Position numbers and translations under genes: made by a program. Below are positions 50,001-60,420 of a DNA stretch of 64,000 nt, piece after piece. The stretch is from contig NC_134027.1 of the NCBI RefSeq assembly GCF_964204645.1, forward strand, positions 22,618,485 through 22,682,484, given 5' to 3'. Position 1 is the first letter of the stretch; each line of letters starts with the position of its first letter. The notes under the pieces are model-generated. The model was not told where the DNA came from. It worked only from the letters and a program-made list of their open reading frames with translations, and made no database searches. Origin of the DNA: Tubulanus polymorphus. Its lineage: Eukaryota > Nemertea > Palaeonemertea > Tubulaniformes > Tubulanidae.

Positions 50001-53000
50001 GTAACTTTTTTCTGAAACTGGGCCCAGATCCGGGTTACTCTTCAATACAAACCTCTACAGCCGTCTGGATTGTCGGTTTGTAAATCCCAGTAGCCGTTTT
50101 TACACGTGTCGCACCGGCGTCCGTCGATGTGGCGTTTACAAACGCATCGTCCGGCGATCATTCCTAGATCGGGATCGGTTCGACTGTCGCATTCGCCGCC
50201 GTTCTCCGAACCGTGCGGATCGCAATCGCAAGCTGCAACAAACCACAGAAAGATAGACGATAATTATCATTAAGCGATTAATCTGTAATTAGGCCTTGGA
50301 GCATGGATCCACCTTCCGGAATTATGCGAAAAACATCAAATCAAACAAAATCTTTTTTCGCAATCCTTCATGTTTTCATCAGAATTTTTCCAAAAAAAAG
50401 AATAATAATTTTTTTTTGTTATACCCTTTTTTGCAAAAAGTTTGTTTTTCCCCCATCACTTCAATCGAATTCATCATAACTTTCATTTTTTTCTTTCAAA
50501 AGAAAAATACAATTCAGCGAATGAGGGTATAAGTATTTTCATTCAGCGCACTGGACTGGACCCCCTACTTGTAGGTACATACTGATCTACCCTTACATAC
50601 TGGTATGTATCTGGTTGTAAGTAGTCGAGACTTTTTGAAATCAACTCTGAAGATGGGTGGAAGGATTCCGCCCGAAATGAACGGAAAAAAAAATAATAAC
50701 AGTTGTTCGAATTGACATTGTGGGTTTCTCTAAATGATACGTACGTATGTTTCTCTTATTGAATCAGAATTCTTCGCAATTTGTACCGACAGGCACGTGC
50801 GGCACATAGCTCCCGACAATATTCATATTTATAGACATAGTTGTTCTAATTCCGATCTATATAGTTGTTCTAATTCCGATCTATATACAAATACGTGAAA
50901 TAGATAAGTTTCAAGTTCTTTCATCTTGAGCGAGCCTGCGCTACGTGAACGCTGATGATTTTATCTCCAGACGCCGCGGGCAAACATCTCAAGCAGCAGC
51001 GTTTCAACGTTGATGAACTGTTAACGAACCCTTTCATCCGGACTTCTTTTATCACGAAATCGATCAACGAATCAATTGATTTAATCCTTTCCCTGAAGTG
51101 TGCTATATTATATGTCGGGTGGTTGACTACTAAGGAAATTTGATGATGCCAGAGTACAGCAATGAATATGTACCAAAAAAGCCATCTAATGGGGGTCTAA
51201 CCTTTCCTAGAAATAATTCAAAATCTTCTTCTAAGAATACTTCACTTCTAGACAGTTGCTCGAACCATTCCATTTTCTCGGACTTTGAACACCCCAATAT
51301 TCGATGTTGTGGTATAAAATAATTGATAATTACTCATGAAAAATTTTCCAAAAACCCCTTTTCTAGGATATTACAAAAGTATTGAATACCCCAATATTAC
51401 AGGTTGTGGTAAAAAATAACCTTTAAATTACTTGCAAGAATAGTTTTTTAAACCCATAAGTTGACAGGTATTGATTTCCCTCTGTTAACTAATCCCGATT
51501 TCAAATTGTACTCAGTATACGTAGGTAAATAAGACATACAATTTCTGTGTAAGATGAAAACATGAATACGCAAAAAGTCGAACGAAAGTTCTACCGGTAT
51601 TCATCTTCCGCTGAAATTATTGTTGGATTTCTTACGTTTCAACAAACTTTCACGATTTTGTGGAACTAAATCGACGACATTGATTAATGTCGAAATTTGT
51701 ACGAACGTACGTGCATCGCGCCGGTGGTGCTAATACTCACACGCGCAAATATAGGGGTCTCTGATATCGCGGTCCGGGTCTTGATAGAAGAACGGACGAC
51801 ACTCCTGACAGTTTCGTCCCATCGTGTTGTGTTGACAGTCGTCGCAGACGCCGCCGCTTTTTCGCTCGGTCAACTCGTAAACGGCCGGATCGAAGTGACA
51901 CCTGGTGGCGTGGTTGTTACATTCGCAACCTGACAAAAACAAAATGGTGGAATATTCAAAATTCTGAGCTACTGTTATGTATTTCAAGTATTTTGATGTA
52001 TTTAGAGTATTTCGACCGTCAATAATTCTAGCCAAAAACCATAATTTCATATCTTTTGCTTGAGTTCATAAGCGTGGAGTCTTCCCATCTTAACAATAAC
52101 CAACTCCTACGCGGTATTACCAGGGACGGATCCAGGGGCATGTTGTGACCATGTCGACCAATAAAAAGGGCATATATTCTTAATTAAGGACGGAAAGGCG
52201 TATCAGCAAAATTTTTGAAATTTCAATATCATTTTAGAGCTTTCTGAGCATATCTGAGAAGCATTTAGCCAAGAAACATAGGTTATATATTTAAGAAAAA
52301 TATCTATTGTGTATCTCAGGTGGTTACATGGCAAATTTTGATACAGAGAAAAATAAAAAGGCACTTTAAAATTCCGACCGTGTCCGGCGACACGGTCTAA
52401 ATCCGCCCTTGATTACGGGGTCTCTACAGATCAGTCACTACTAGATACAGGGAGTTTTCAAGCGGAAAATTTCGAGGTAGCGATATCCCAATTACTGTAG
52501 ACTTCTCCTATGTCGGTACTGTTTATCTCAGTTAAGCATGAATTCAGTGATTTTCTAAGCAAATTTTTATCCTTAACACTACCTAAACTTGGTTGCTAAT
52601 TTGGTACTAGCTTAAAATTGAGTAAAAACAAATCTGATCCCAAGTGTACTGATTCAGGCGTAGCAAACTCTACAACTACAAAGTAGACAGAAATTTCTTA
52701 TCGCCTATCTCTCAAAATTGAAGGAGATTAAAAGGAGTTTCCAACACTTTGCTCAAATCAAAGTAGTTCAAGCACCTTTAAAAGCATTTTATGTTTTTAA
52801 GGAATCAAGGGGATGTGGGAACCCTGTCAGTTATATGAAATCTACTCTTATCGAGTCAGATACAGACTCGACAATATTTCACAATCTCTGCATTAACGTA
52901 ACACCAAGGTGGTATAATTTTATCAGTCTAAACTCGACAGAGTTTATTCAACACAAACTCTTCTTACTCAATAGCTAGCCAACTCGGGACAGTATATTAC

Positions 53001-56000
53001 CAGTCCTAACTATCAGGCAGTAAGATTAAGAGTCTTCTACAGTATTTCTCAAACCAATCTCAAATCTAACTACATAGTAGGGACGAGTCATATTTCCAGA
53101 CTTCATAATGATTCTACCAGCCCCTACTTTACCATGAGTATTTCTTGAACAAAATCAGTATCCCACCACAATACGGGTAGGAATTGTGGTGGGTAGATCA
53201 AACTACCCAACTGTGGTGGGTAGATCCAACTTCCAACAAAATAGGCATAGTCGATGGTATCATAAATATGCAATGGAGTTTACCATTGTTTCCCTAAATA
53301 GAGACTTTTTTGCCGCTCTCTCTTGGCTGTATCATATGTTTTGATTGACGTTCTACAGACACGGTGTAATCAGTAATAGTTACACGCACGCTAATCAGTA
53401 AGCTATTCGCTATCCCCGTCCTCCGTGTTGATGTGGTTTAACGATCGAAAATACTACGTAAACACAGGAAAACAGACCGCCGAGCCAGCAGGAAATTAAC
53501 ATTCCTGACCTACGTCAAAAATAAACCCGCACCGCGCGAGCGAGCGGTTTGTCAGTGGTTTGTCTTTCGCGAAAAAATGTGCCACTCGACAAAAACCGCC
53601 GCCGATACAGGAAAGCTTAACCGCAACAACCCGGAAATTTTCGAACTCCGGGTCGAGCGTTTATCCTCTGCTAACCCCGCTAGCTTAAAGTGCAATCGGT
53701 AACAACTTTTATGTAAGGAAAGTTGTCTTGAAACGTTTCCGGGAAAAATTTCGTTTCGAAATGTATTAGAACTATTTGATATTGGTGACAAAGTTTTAAC
53801 GATTGACCCGACAGCAATAAGCAAGTCCAACTGGAGCCACCCGAATCGCTCCAAGCACTCTGATTTGAATATGATCGTCAGTCATATTGGTAACGTGGTT
53901 GAAAACAAAAATATGTCTTCAGTGACTTAGTGACTTTTCAACACCTGGGGCCGGTTACATAGTTATGGCTTAGACTTAAGACCAGTCTTAGACCAACTTA
54001 GTTCTAAAGCTAATCTAACAACTTAAGACCAGTCTTAAGATTTAAGGTGGACTTAAGTCACGAATGTGCAACTGGGCCCTGAGCTCATGATGTAGTGACT
54101 TTTCAACCCCAGGCTAGTGATTTAGTGACTTTTCAACCTCCCAGGCCAAGTCTCACAAAAAGGATCAACACTTTAAATTGATTTAATTCCATCGATCATT
54201 ATTTCATTTCATGATTTACGACGATCATTTTTTTTTAAACTGCGTCAAGGGCAGATTGCGGCGCCCTCTATCTATCGAGCACAGAACTTACGTTTGCATT
54301 CATTCGACTCGGACCCGTGCGCCGGTCGCCACGGTAATTCATTGTAGAAGTCTTCACATTGTTCACAATTGAAGCCTTTCGTGTGATGAACGCACTCACA
54401 TTTACCATGAACCTACAAAATATGTTTATAAAAATTCTTAAAATTCATAGCCTATAAACTGGTTAAAGATTCCGGAACTTTCAGTGAAGGTCACCGAGTG
54501 TACCTTTGAAATAAGGGTCACAGATTTTTAATTGTGTGTTTTCATGAACGCATTTAATATGAAACACTTTTTACGGATTTTATTTGAACCTCAACCCAGC
54601 TCCAGTTTTAGTTACATTTTAAACTCTGGGCCCAGGCAGTTGAGGGGGTTTTATTTGCCTGCTGGATCCAGTTCCACAGTTGTTTGGTTTTAATGTGACT
54701 CTGGATCCAGTTCCACAGTTATGTGGGTTTAATTCGATTGTGGATCCAGTTCAACAGTTGTGTGAATTTAATTCTGGACCCAGTTCCACAGTTGTGGGGT
54801 GTAACTTGACTTTGAGACCAGTTCCACAGTCGTGTGGGTTTAATTTGACCGTGGATCCGACTCCGCAGTTGTGTAGGTTTGATTAAGACTCATTTCAAGC
54901 AAACCGAATGGTTTATGGATTTAAGAGGGTCTAATCTAAAAGTACTCAGTTGATCTCAGAAGATATGAATGAACTATGCATAAACGCAATCTATAGTATA
55001 GTAGTATCTGACAATGGTCTATGTTACAATTAAATATGGAGAAGGGGTCAATTATTAGTAAACAAATCCTTGGCCCAATGACCTACTCTTTATTATCCGT
55101 AAGTCACACATAACAGATATCAAATATCCCCTAAACAATTCAATGATCCGACCATAATAATAATAATAATAATAATAATAGTGCATAGAGGCTATCCATT
55201 CTTTGTCCAGTATCTGTCCTCAACTAAGATTTTCAAAACATTCCTCAACAATTTGAATGTGTCATCGGCTTTCCCTGCCCAGGCTTTATCATCTGCTACC
55301 CCATTCTACGAATGTGGGTAAAAATCCCCCCAAGTTCAGTTTTCTATCAAACTTAAGTATAAAACCTAAATGAAAACAGATGATACTTTTTACAATAATA
55401 TCTAGGGTACTTAGATATTTTGATATCACTTTTACACTAGATCTCTTCATAGAAATTTCCAAAAATACGACGATATCATTTTTATGCATGTAGCTCGGTC
55501 AAAGTCACAGATCATCAAAGCTGAATATTGTGAAAAACACCACGGAAAATTTGAAATTTTTGAAAACTATTGAAGTCTTTCAACATAAGAATATTGAAGT
55601 ATTCTATTGAATTTTGTTGTGAAATCAAATTCGGGAGGATTTTTTACCATGGGGGATATTTACTGGGGACATTTTTACCTGATACCCATTCTACAGAATT
55701 CTAACCAATTCAACTTTTTATGACTTATCGAAAAATTTAGTTTTATCCACCAGTTTCGACTAGAACCAAGCTATAAGTGTCCTGTCGACAGGCATATTCA
55801 GATAGGCCAAATTATCTATTTATGTAGCGATTGAATTGAACATACTAATTAACCCTTTCAGTTCAGTGCAGAGTACGAATCAGTGGTGGATTTTGCTAGT
55901 ACACCGCACTGCAGTGTATTGATTTAATTAGAAATTACTAATTATCTCTCTTGAACGATGGCAGCACCTGTCAAACATAGTGAAATATAAGTTACTAATA

Positions 56001-59000
56001 TTTCACTATGTTACTAAGTAACTAACTAAGTAACTAACAATATACCGCGCCAGGGTGTAGACGCACTATAGTGCTATTCCCATTATTCAACACACTAGGG
56101 TGGAATTTTTCAGAATTTTCAAATTATCTTCAGCACTATAGGGTATTAATTAGCCAGCACTGAAAGGGTTAATAAGATTCAAACTAAGGGGACAGGAACG
56201 CCACACGCTCACTTAAAGTCTGAGGGTTAATTTTGATAAAGTCTCTCAGCATCCATGCCACTTAAGATTTTTTCATCATTGAGTTGCATGTAGTAGATAA
56301 CACACGTTGTCGAGAGCGTACAGGAGACCTATATAATATACTAATGTGAAGCCGTGTTGTTTCAAGTACTTCTCTTCTGATAAAAATATGTACATTCATG
56401 TGTGTGTGTGTGTGTATGTGTATGCATTCTCTCTCTTCTCTCCCACACTTTAAAAAAACGCGCTTCTGTATGAGAATATCGGCCGCTCGTATTTTCTTTT
56501 TTCAATACTCAGCGGGATTCGTTTACAAGAGAAAATATTTACGAATCGGTGGTGGGGCAGAATGATCGAAGGCGTATTATAGTATAATGTGGTCGACAGA
56601 TTTTCCGCCGATGTTTTTTTTTTTCGTATAGTGCTCCTCGCGAGGGCGCAGTTGTAAATATCGCTCGTTCGTATTGTTTCCCATTTTTTTTCTGAATTCT
56701 AGGAGTTTCTCTACGCGACGTGTAAAAAGAATCAATGAAAAGTTCTTTTTCAAATTACAAAGGGCGTTGTACAAGTGAAAATAAATGCTATTTGAAACGT
56801 AAAGGAAATTGAAGCGCGATAAACAGCGTCGCTTCTGGCAACACGTGGAACATCAGGTTCAGGATAGTAGCAGTCGGATTGGACATGAGTCGACACCTTT
56901 TTGCACTTTCGAAAGTCAGAAGTCAACATAAATCCAGAGACAGTTCACGGCACTTTCCTAAATCAATGATTAAATGGCAACGTCTCAATAAAAAGGCATT
57001 TGCCTTCGCACATGGACAATAAATGAAATTGCCACCAGACTTCCAAAGACTACCAAACTTCCCCGAGCCAATTGCCCCCTCCCCAATTATTCTGGGTTCA
57101 GTTTCATAAAATGGTTTAAATTTGAATTGACGGACCTATTGTAAACATGAAGTTATAACCAAAACCAAAATCTCCAGTGGACCCAGATTAATCACAATGT
57201 CTTAAAAGCTTGAATTAGTTTAGTGCACCAGTATGCTTTGCTTCACTGTATATTGGAAATAATTGTGTAGGTGTTGTTTCAATCTTAAGATAGGGTCGGG
57301 GAACAGAGAAGGGGGGTGGGACATTGTCCAGATGCTATTTTGTGCTTACCATATCGGGACGATTTTCCATTCCTTCAATCGGTACGCATTTACTGGCGTG
57401 GCCGTAACACGAACAACGACCCCTAACGATCATATCGTAAACCGCGTAGTAATACTTCTCTTTGATTTTATCGCGACTGTCCAACAGGTTGTCGCCTAAA
57501 AAGAAAGCAACGAAACAAATCAAAAATAAATTTGGCCATCGAAAAAATCGTAACGAGGTTATCGGCACAAAAGATCCGATGAAAAATGAAGTTTTGGTCG
57601 ATATCGTAAGACCATGAATGGATTTGAAATGTATCGTATTAGTACAAACCCCTGCCCCAGTAAACAGGGGGGTCGGTTGCTCAAAGATTGATAGGCCTAT
57701 ATTTGTACTTAACCATCGGGCCCCATTTCCACAGCTGTGAGTTAAGGTTATCCCGCAGAGGAAAAATCCGTTCATTTTCTATCAATTAACTTTTAAGTCA
57801 AATGTAACTCAGATTTCTGAACTGAATATTTAGCTAGCTCGGCCAGATTACGTATCGTGCACAACTTACCGAGTGTATGCAGTTTGGTAAAGTTGATTCT
57901 CAAATTTGTCATTTTCAATAAATCCTGCACCTCTTCGCTGTACGGGTCTTTAATGTCGATCGACGGAGGTAGAACACGGAAAATAACCTGGAACATTTCA
58001 TCAAAATCCACACTTAGATTTCTGCTTTAAACTCATATGCTAATAAACCCAACTCGTGTCGCATAAGATCCGGCCCGATCTTCTGATCGTAAGGAATCGT
58101 TAGCCAGTCACCAATTTTTCAGCCGGGAATCGTTGCGACATGACCAGTTTTAAAGACCAGTCGTAAGCCGTTCTATTTCTTACAACTATCGGATCGGATG
58201 GGAGCAGATTGGGCCTACGCAACCGGAGTAAGTTAAAACCGATTGTAAGGTCGTAGCCAATGAACGGCGATGTACACATCACATGATTTGGGCGCCCGGT
58301 CCAAAAAATGATGGTGGGTCTCAGGTGACCCGAGTGTAGCCGAGATCTGACACAAGCGAGCCTTCGCAGAATCAATGAATTGACCTCGCGATGCTGCACA
58401 GCCAGATCAGCCACCAAACCCTGCTACATTAGACCGGGTGCGCAGATACATGCACTAGCTGCATGAATAGTGTATATATCATAGAAACAAGCCTTAGAAC
58501 TCACCTCTCCGGACGTAGACGGCGCCACGTCCGAGTAGCGGGACTGGCAGATGACGTCCGTCAGTCGGCGCACGTACCCGGTCGGCACGCCGGGGAACTC
58601 CTTCGCGCAGTCGTACGCGAAATACCGATAGACCTTCCACGTTTTGCCGAAGTCGTACGACCGTTCGATCAACAGCGCCGCCGGCCGGAACGTTTTGAAC
58701 GTCATGATCAAATGCGTGAAATGGAACTCGGCCTCGAGGTCGAGTTGAACGGAGACCTTCTGCACGCCGTTCTCCGCCTGCCACCAGCTGCCCTTGCGAC
58801 TGCGGAACGTCGACACCACGTTCTCGACGCGGTGACTGCGCCAGTTGATGCGACCGTTCTCCTTGTACGGCCGCCGCGAGTCGCAGTAGAAGCACTTCTC
58901 CTTGTCCTCGAGGTGACTGACGATGCAGTAGCGTTCGACGCGTCGCAAGCCGCACACCGACGTCGCCGCCAAGCGGTTCTCGCGACCGATCAACAGATCG

Positions 59001-59061
59001 CCGGTCGCCGGGTAACAGCTGCCCTGTTCGCATTGCGGCTGACGCTCCTGCGATCGAATAC
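26096..59061 (-). CDS. LAMB1: Laminin subunit beta (LAMB1/2-like), 29 coding exons; signal-peptide exon not found
   Basis: A basement-membrane glycoprotein chain; with an alpha and a gamma chain it forms the secreted cross-shaped laminin trimer. Coding exons, 5' to 3' on the minus strand: 59061-58505, 57987-57870, 57495-57350, 54412-54292, 51929-51741, 50232-50053, 49192-49083, 48560-48345, 47655-47497, 46467-46347, 45773-45646, 45329-45140, 44609-44466, 43836-43605, 42963-42800, 42282-42058, 41883-41684, 40955-40850, 40173-39982, 38889-38709, 38216-38032, 31527-31292, 30949-30764, 30374-30198, 29741-29566, 28882-28741, 28032-27856, 26883-26727, 26232-26096. All introns are GT-AG and phases join without a break, giving about 1750 residues against roughly 1786 in human LAMB1. 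Order: LN, LEa, beta-type domain IV, LEb, coil II, Cys-rich knob, coil I, ending YNECQ-stop with the Cys that disulphide-links beta to gamma. The first exon joins in phase 1 and must encode the initiator Met and signal peptide beyond 59061. Confidence 0.95.
28545..28710. mobile_element. MITE in laminin intron (attcatttattacgtacg ends)
   Basis: Terminal inverted repeats 'gatcattcatttattacgta' and 'tacgtaataaatgaatgacc', about 27 bases each, 166 bases overall. A degraded relative lies at about 39838-39945. Confidence 0.75.
28926..29087. mobile_element. MITE family C, copy 1 (gggacctggctc)
   Basis: Inverted ends 'gttttcaataagaaattaac' with 'aagccaggtccc' on the left and 'gggacctggctcttattgaa' on the right. 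The second copy is at 43869-44035. Both are in laminin introns. Confidence 0.75.
29255..29394. mobile_element. MITE family A, copy 1 (cttaagactggtcttaag)
   Basis: A 140-base element, ends ggggccagtt/aaccggcccc, with the inner palindromic 'ttaagactggtcttaag'. Other copies: 41451-41585, 44721-44860, 53947-54079. Confidence 0.8.
29844..30142. mobile_element. GC-rich foldback in laminin intron 24
   Basis: Left 'taagccagccgtaggtcaac' and right 'gacctacgcccggcttta' are inverted; inside are repeated gcgacgcg/cgcaactgg-type units. It sits about 55 bases from the exon at 30374-30198, closer to an exon than most. The 93-residue frames here are artefacts. Confidence 0.65.
31913..32106. mobile_element. 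Foldback MITE (gtagagagaatcccacaata ends)
   Basis: Inverted termini 'gtagagagaatcccacaata' and 'tattgtgggattctctctac', with inner arms that also pair ('gtagtttattc.../...gaataaactac'). 194 bases, in the methyltransferase-bearing intron. It shares the 'tcccacaata' core with 37697-37906 and 60883-61100. Confidence 0.8.
33405..34151 (-). CDS. Class I SAM-dependent methyltransferase, copy 1 (nested, intronless)
   Basis: A single exon of 248 residues, ATG at 34151, stop at 33405. Rossmann-fold methyltransferase signature: motif [10 protein letters not shown] (77-85, SAM binding), acidic ATDIN with Asp105, then FDLIFWH (142-148). At motif IV, where N/HPPY normally binds the substrate, this copy has HTPC, while its paralogue at 35999-36745 keeps HPPY. 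The substrate is unknown; (N/D/H)PPY enzymes usually methylate N atoms of protein Gln, Lys or nucleic acid bases (family knowledge). It lies inside laminin intron 21, same strand as the host, about 1.85 kb from its paralogue. It has no introns, so a retrogene origin followed by duplication is plausible. It could have lost activity or changed specificity; no stop or frameshift is present. Confidence 0.85.
   Translation of the reverse strand: MATFLDLEKFEKTKEILTESRRLQEMNSKFITEDGGRREFEFCGEKFVHFRDVYFRGGFESMALNLPVQTVDGARLLEIGCGTGCVSVVHYLRNKSKLNYVLATDINRQALENTKVNFERHAVPGEVRYSDVFENLREDEKFDLIFWHTPCFYLPIDEAGQLSILDRALADPGYEAIGRFVTGAHLHLRADGRAIFSFGSHIGFIDVLNEKVLNANLRLAKVWHEAIFHGEILSGNIELWQVLPISFA
34231..34424 (+). 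repeat. Two-copy tandem repeat upstream of methyltransferase copy 1
   Basis: 'tatttcgatttgtaagtgtt' followed by 'gttgttccttatcattctag' occurs at 34231-34322 and again at 34340-34424. It lies in the 5' flank of copy 1 and is not present near copy 2. Confidence 0.8.
35999..36745 (-). CDS. Class I SAM-dependent methyltransferase, copy 2 (nested, intronless)
   Basis: A single exon of 248 residues, ATG at 36745, stop at 35999. Motif [10 protein letters not shown] (77-85), acidic ATDIN with Asp105, motif IV FWHPPY (146-151), and the C-terminal [14 protein letters not shown] strand typical of class I methyltransferases. The HPPY motif is intact, so this is probably the active copy. Against copy 1, residues 73-148 differ at only about three positions, while the N-terminal 72 and C-terminal 100 residues are only about 60-67% identical by hand count. 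It lies in laminin intron 21 on the host strand. Its own promoter is not recognisable; the 5' flank is AT-rich. Substrate unknown. Confidence 0.88.
   Translation of the reverse strand: MTTSLDQKKLERSDEILAESRRLQDVNQKLVTEDGGRHEFEFCGEKFVNFPDVYYHPGYDAMALNLPEQTVDGARFLEIGCGTGCISVIHYLRNKSKLNYVLATDINRQALENTKVNFERHAVPGEVRYSDVFENLREDEKFDLIFWHPPYLYQRIGEVGDLSILDRSLVDRGYEAIGRFITEARDYLRPGGRAVFSFGSNFGFLEVLNEKAKKANLTVKKIWHEAMNYSEILNGDIELWQVIPNSAE
37037..37402. mobile_element. Foldback element (cttaagcctagcgcacatcg ends)
   Basis: Exact inverted termini of about 40 bases, 'agcctagcgcacatcgacac' and 'gtgtcgatgtgcgctaggct', with internal degenerate copies of 'caactggttgc'-type units. 366 bases, in laminin intron 21. 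Similar in style to 29844-30142. Confidence 0.8.
37697..37906. mobile_element. Near-perfect 210-base palindrome (foldback MITE)
   Basis: Two arms of about 100 bases are almost exact reverse complements around position 37803: 'gaaatatttcgggtggttac' and 'gtaaccacccgaaatatttc', with outer 'gagtaaaatcccacaata'. It lies 126 bases downstream of the laminin exon 21 donor. A diverged relative is at 60883-61100. Confidence 0.9.
38368..38652. mobile_element. MITE family B, copy 1 (aaccctttcagtgctgac)
   Basis: Inverted ends aaccctttcagtgc/gcactgaaagggtt with internal 'ctacaccgcggcgcggtgta' type palindromes. Other copies: 55851-56170 (inverted) and 60421-60712; a fragment is near 48800-48870. Confidence 0.8.
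40380..40620 (+). repeat. Minisatellite in laminin intron 18
   Basis: Three or four units of about 75 bases: 'ggcaagtgaggatccacc', 'tgcgctagtgtgcaatagga', 'catcaactac'. A related array is at about 26270-26480 (next to the last laminin exon), with a single unit near 30470-30520. Confidence 0.65.
41451..41585. mobile_element. MITE family A, copy 2
   Basis: Ends gggccggcta/aacaggcccc with inner 'acactggtcttaagttg'. Laminin intron 17. Confidence 0.7.
42310..42640 (+). repeat. Degenerate tandem array with repeated 'attgtccaatcag'
   Basis: At least eight imperfect units around 'gattgtccaatcagaac' in laminin intron 15. Each carries a CCAAT-box-like pentamer. Probably a decayed minisatellite. Confidence 0.55.
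43869..44035. mobile_element. MITE family C, copy 2
   Basis: Same ends and internal 'gggtcccataatatgtca' as 28926-29087; 167 bases, laminin intron 13, about 35 bases from exon 43836-43605. Confidence 0.75.
44721..44860. mobile_element. MITE family A, copy 3
   Basis: Ends ggggtcagttgcacagtcgt/actacgcaaccggcccc; 140 bases like copy 1. Laminin intron 12. Confidence 0.8.
45140..47655 (-). other. Laminin beta: domain IV (LF type) exons 9-12
   Basis: Exons 47655-47497 ([28 protein letters not shown]), 46467-46347 ([16 protein letters not shown]), 45773-45646 ([24 protein letters not shown]) and 45329-45140 ([26 protein letters not shown]). This module lies between the two LE arrays and is specific to beta chains, which fixes the subunit class. 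Confidence 0.92.
52430..52980 (+). repeat. Dispersed repeat, copy 1 (pair with 63440-63960)
   Basis: Shares ordered blocks with 63440-63960: 'aaaatttcgagg', 'tcccaattac', 'ggtttatctc'-like, 'aacactacctaaa', 'ctcaaaattga', 'ggaaccct'. Diverged by indels. No coding content I can support. Laminin intron 4. Confidence 0.55.
53947..54079. mobile_element. MITE family A, copy 4 (inverted)
   Basis: Ends ggggccggtt/aactgggccc, inner 'cttaagaccagtcttaag'. Laminin intron 4, about 210 bases 5'-ward of exon 54412-54292 in plus coordinates. Confidence 0.8.
54600..54900 (+). repeat. Dispersed minisatellite, copy 3
   Basis: Five to six units of about 43 bases, consensus 'ggatccagttccacagttgt' then 'gtgggtttaatttgac'. 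It generates the spurious repetitive frame at 54680-54886. Same family as 395-605 and 8278-8545. Laminin intron 3. Confidence 0.75.
55851..56170. mobile_element. MITE family B, copy 2 (inverted)
   Basis: Ends aaccctttcag/ctgaaagggtt; internal blocks match 38368-38652 in reverse order, with a tandem 'actaagtaactaa' expansion. Laminin intron 3. Confidence 0.75.
57350..59061 (-). other. Laminin beta: LN (domain VI) exons 1-3
   Basis: Exons 59061-58505, 57987-57870 and 57495-57350. The first carries [40 protein letters not shown] and [19 protein letters not shown], ending STSGE at a phase-0 donor. The second carries [17 protein letters not shown] and [13 protein letters not shown]. The third carries DNLLDSR and [13 protein letters not shown], then opens the first LE repeat ([10 protein letters not shown]). 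The LN domain mediates polymerisation of laminin trimers (family knowledge). The motifs are of the beta, not alpha or gamma, type. Confidence 0.93.
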
Positions 59062-59289
59062 CTACGAATAGAAGAACATTCGTAAAATAATATAAAGACG
59101 CGTCAATTTTTCATTTTCGATACGAAATTCTAATTCGAACATTTTAGATTGCTATATTTTTTTTCAAATGTGGAAAAGTGAATTTGTTGGAATTATTAGC
59201 AAAAAACAGCACCGAAGGAATGTGTCAGATTCGCGTGATGTCATAGGGCTCAATTCCGGGAGATGGGATTTTTTGGCAGTCTCACGATG

Positions 59290-59622
59290 CGACCAAATTC
59301 AAAATCTTGCAAGCGAGGAATAGTGGCAGAGTCTCATGGAGCCATCAGGTGCAAATCCCTGTGAGGGAGGAACGTGACAGAGTCTCATGATGGCATCAGG
59401 TTCAAATCCCTGTGAGGGAGGAACGTGGCAGAGTCTCGTGATGCCATCAGGTTCAAATCCCTGCAAACGAGGAACATGGCAGAGTCTCATGATGCCATCA
59501 GGTTCAAATCGCTGTGAGAGAGGAACATGGCAGAGTCTCATGATGGCATCAGGTTCAAATCCCTGCGAGGGAAGAATGTGGCAGTCTCACGAAACCATCA
59601 GGTTTTAATGCCGGTGAGGGTG
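59290..59622 (+). repeat. 51-base tandem repeat with tRNA T-arm-like unit
   Basis: Six to seven units of 'ggcagagtctcatgatggca' + 'tcaggttcaaatccctg' + 'tgagggaggaacgt'. Because 51 is 17 codons, both strands stay open and give 17-residue repeat frames that are not real proteins. The 'ggttcaaatccctg' piece matches the ends of the foldback at 4679-5017. Confidence 0.85.
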
Positions 59623-60420
59623 ACGATAGCCTCCTATAAGTCTCCTGCAAACACAGAATGTTGGTACCTACGAATAATATTTCACAAAGGAAATGTCGCA
59701 TTTCCTGGCCTCTTCCACTCCCCCGCTTATCAACAAAAACATCAACAAATTCTTTCGCTACATTTCGAATACCAGACCATCGACTACTAACAATAGTAAC
59801 ACGACAGCTGCGGCTATTAATCCGTGGTATTCCGCGGTAGTAAATTACATTAAGTACAATCGTTGTAATTATCCTATTAATCAGGACGCTACGTTACTAA
59901 TTACTAACGAGATGACATATTTTTATTAATTTACTGTCACGGTTTCCCATTTACGGAACAATGTTATAAACCTATATGCGGTACACACTGGTTACTACTA
60001 TATCGGCCTTCCTCTGAATGAATGACACATATATGCCGCAATCACACGAAGCGTTTTCGGCCCGGGGCAAAATTAGGCCGTACCAGATTAGACCCGGGCC
60101 TACTGTTCTCATGATAGGAGCCAAGTTTAAGCACGGGTCAAATATAACTACATGTAAATGTTAACTGGGTCTGGAAGTGACATGCCTTGTTTTGTTGCAG
60201 CATTGTGAACGCGCTCTCGAATAAGACAGGTCCATTTCCGCAGAAAGTGCAGGTATAGTAAGGCCCAATTGGGCTAAGTCTGGTCTCAAATATTGCGGAA
60301 TCAGTACAATAGCAAAATATCGATACCAAATTAGACCAAGGTTGGATTTAAGACAGAACGCCTTACATAAACTCAGTCCACTTCTGCGTTAAGTTTTTCC
60401 TCAATCCAGGGATAAAGTTT

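Larger units (their letters stand above)
48345..54412 (-). other. Laminin beta: LEa repeats (domain V) exons 4-8
   Basis: Exons 54412-54292 ([19 protein letters not shown]...), 51929-51741 ([36 protein letters not shown]), 50232-50053 ([16 protein letters not shown]), 49192-49083 ([15 protein letters not shown]) and 48560-48345 ([19 protein letters not shown]). Regular eight-Cys laminin EGF-like spacing. The introns hold a MITE (53947-54079), a minisatellite (54600-54900) and long unannotated stretches. Confidence 0.92.

Noticed and set aside
58463-59071. Long frames of 202 (plus) and 179 (minus) residues over the LN domain
   Set aside because: Both are shadows of the real laminin LN exon, kept open by its high GC content.
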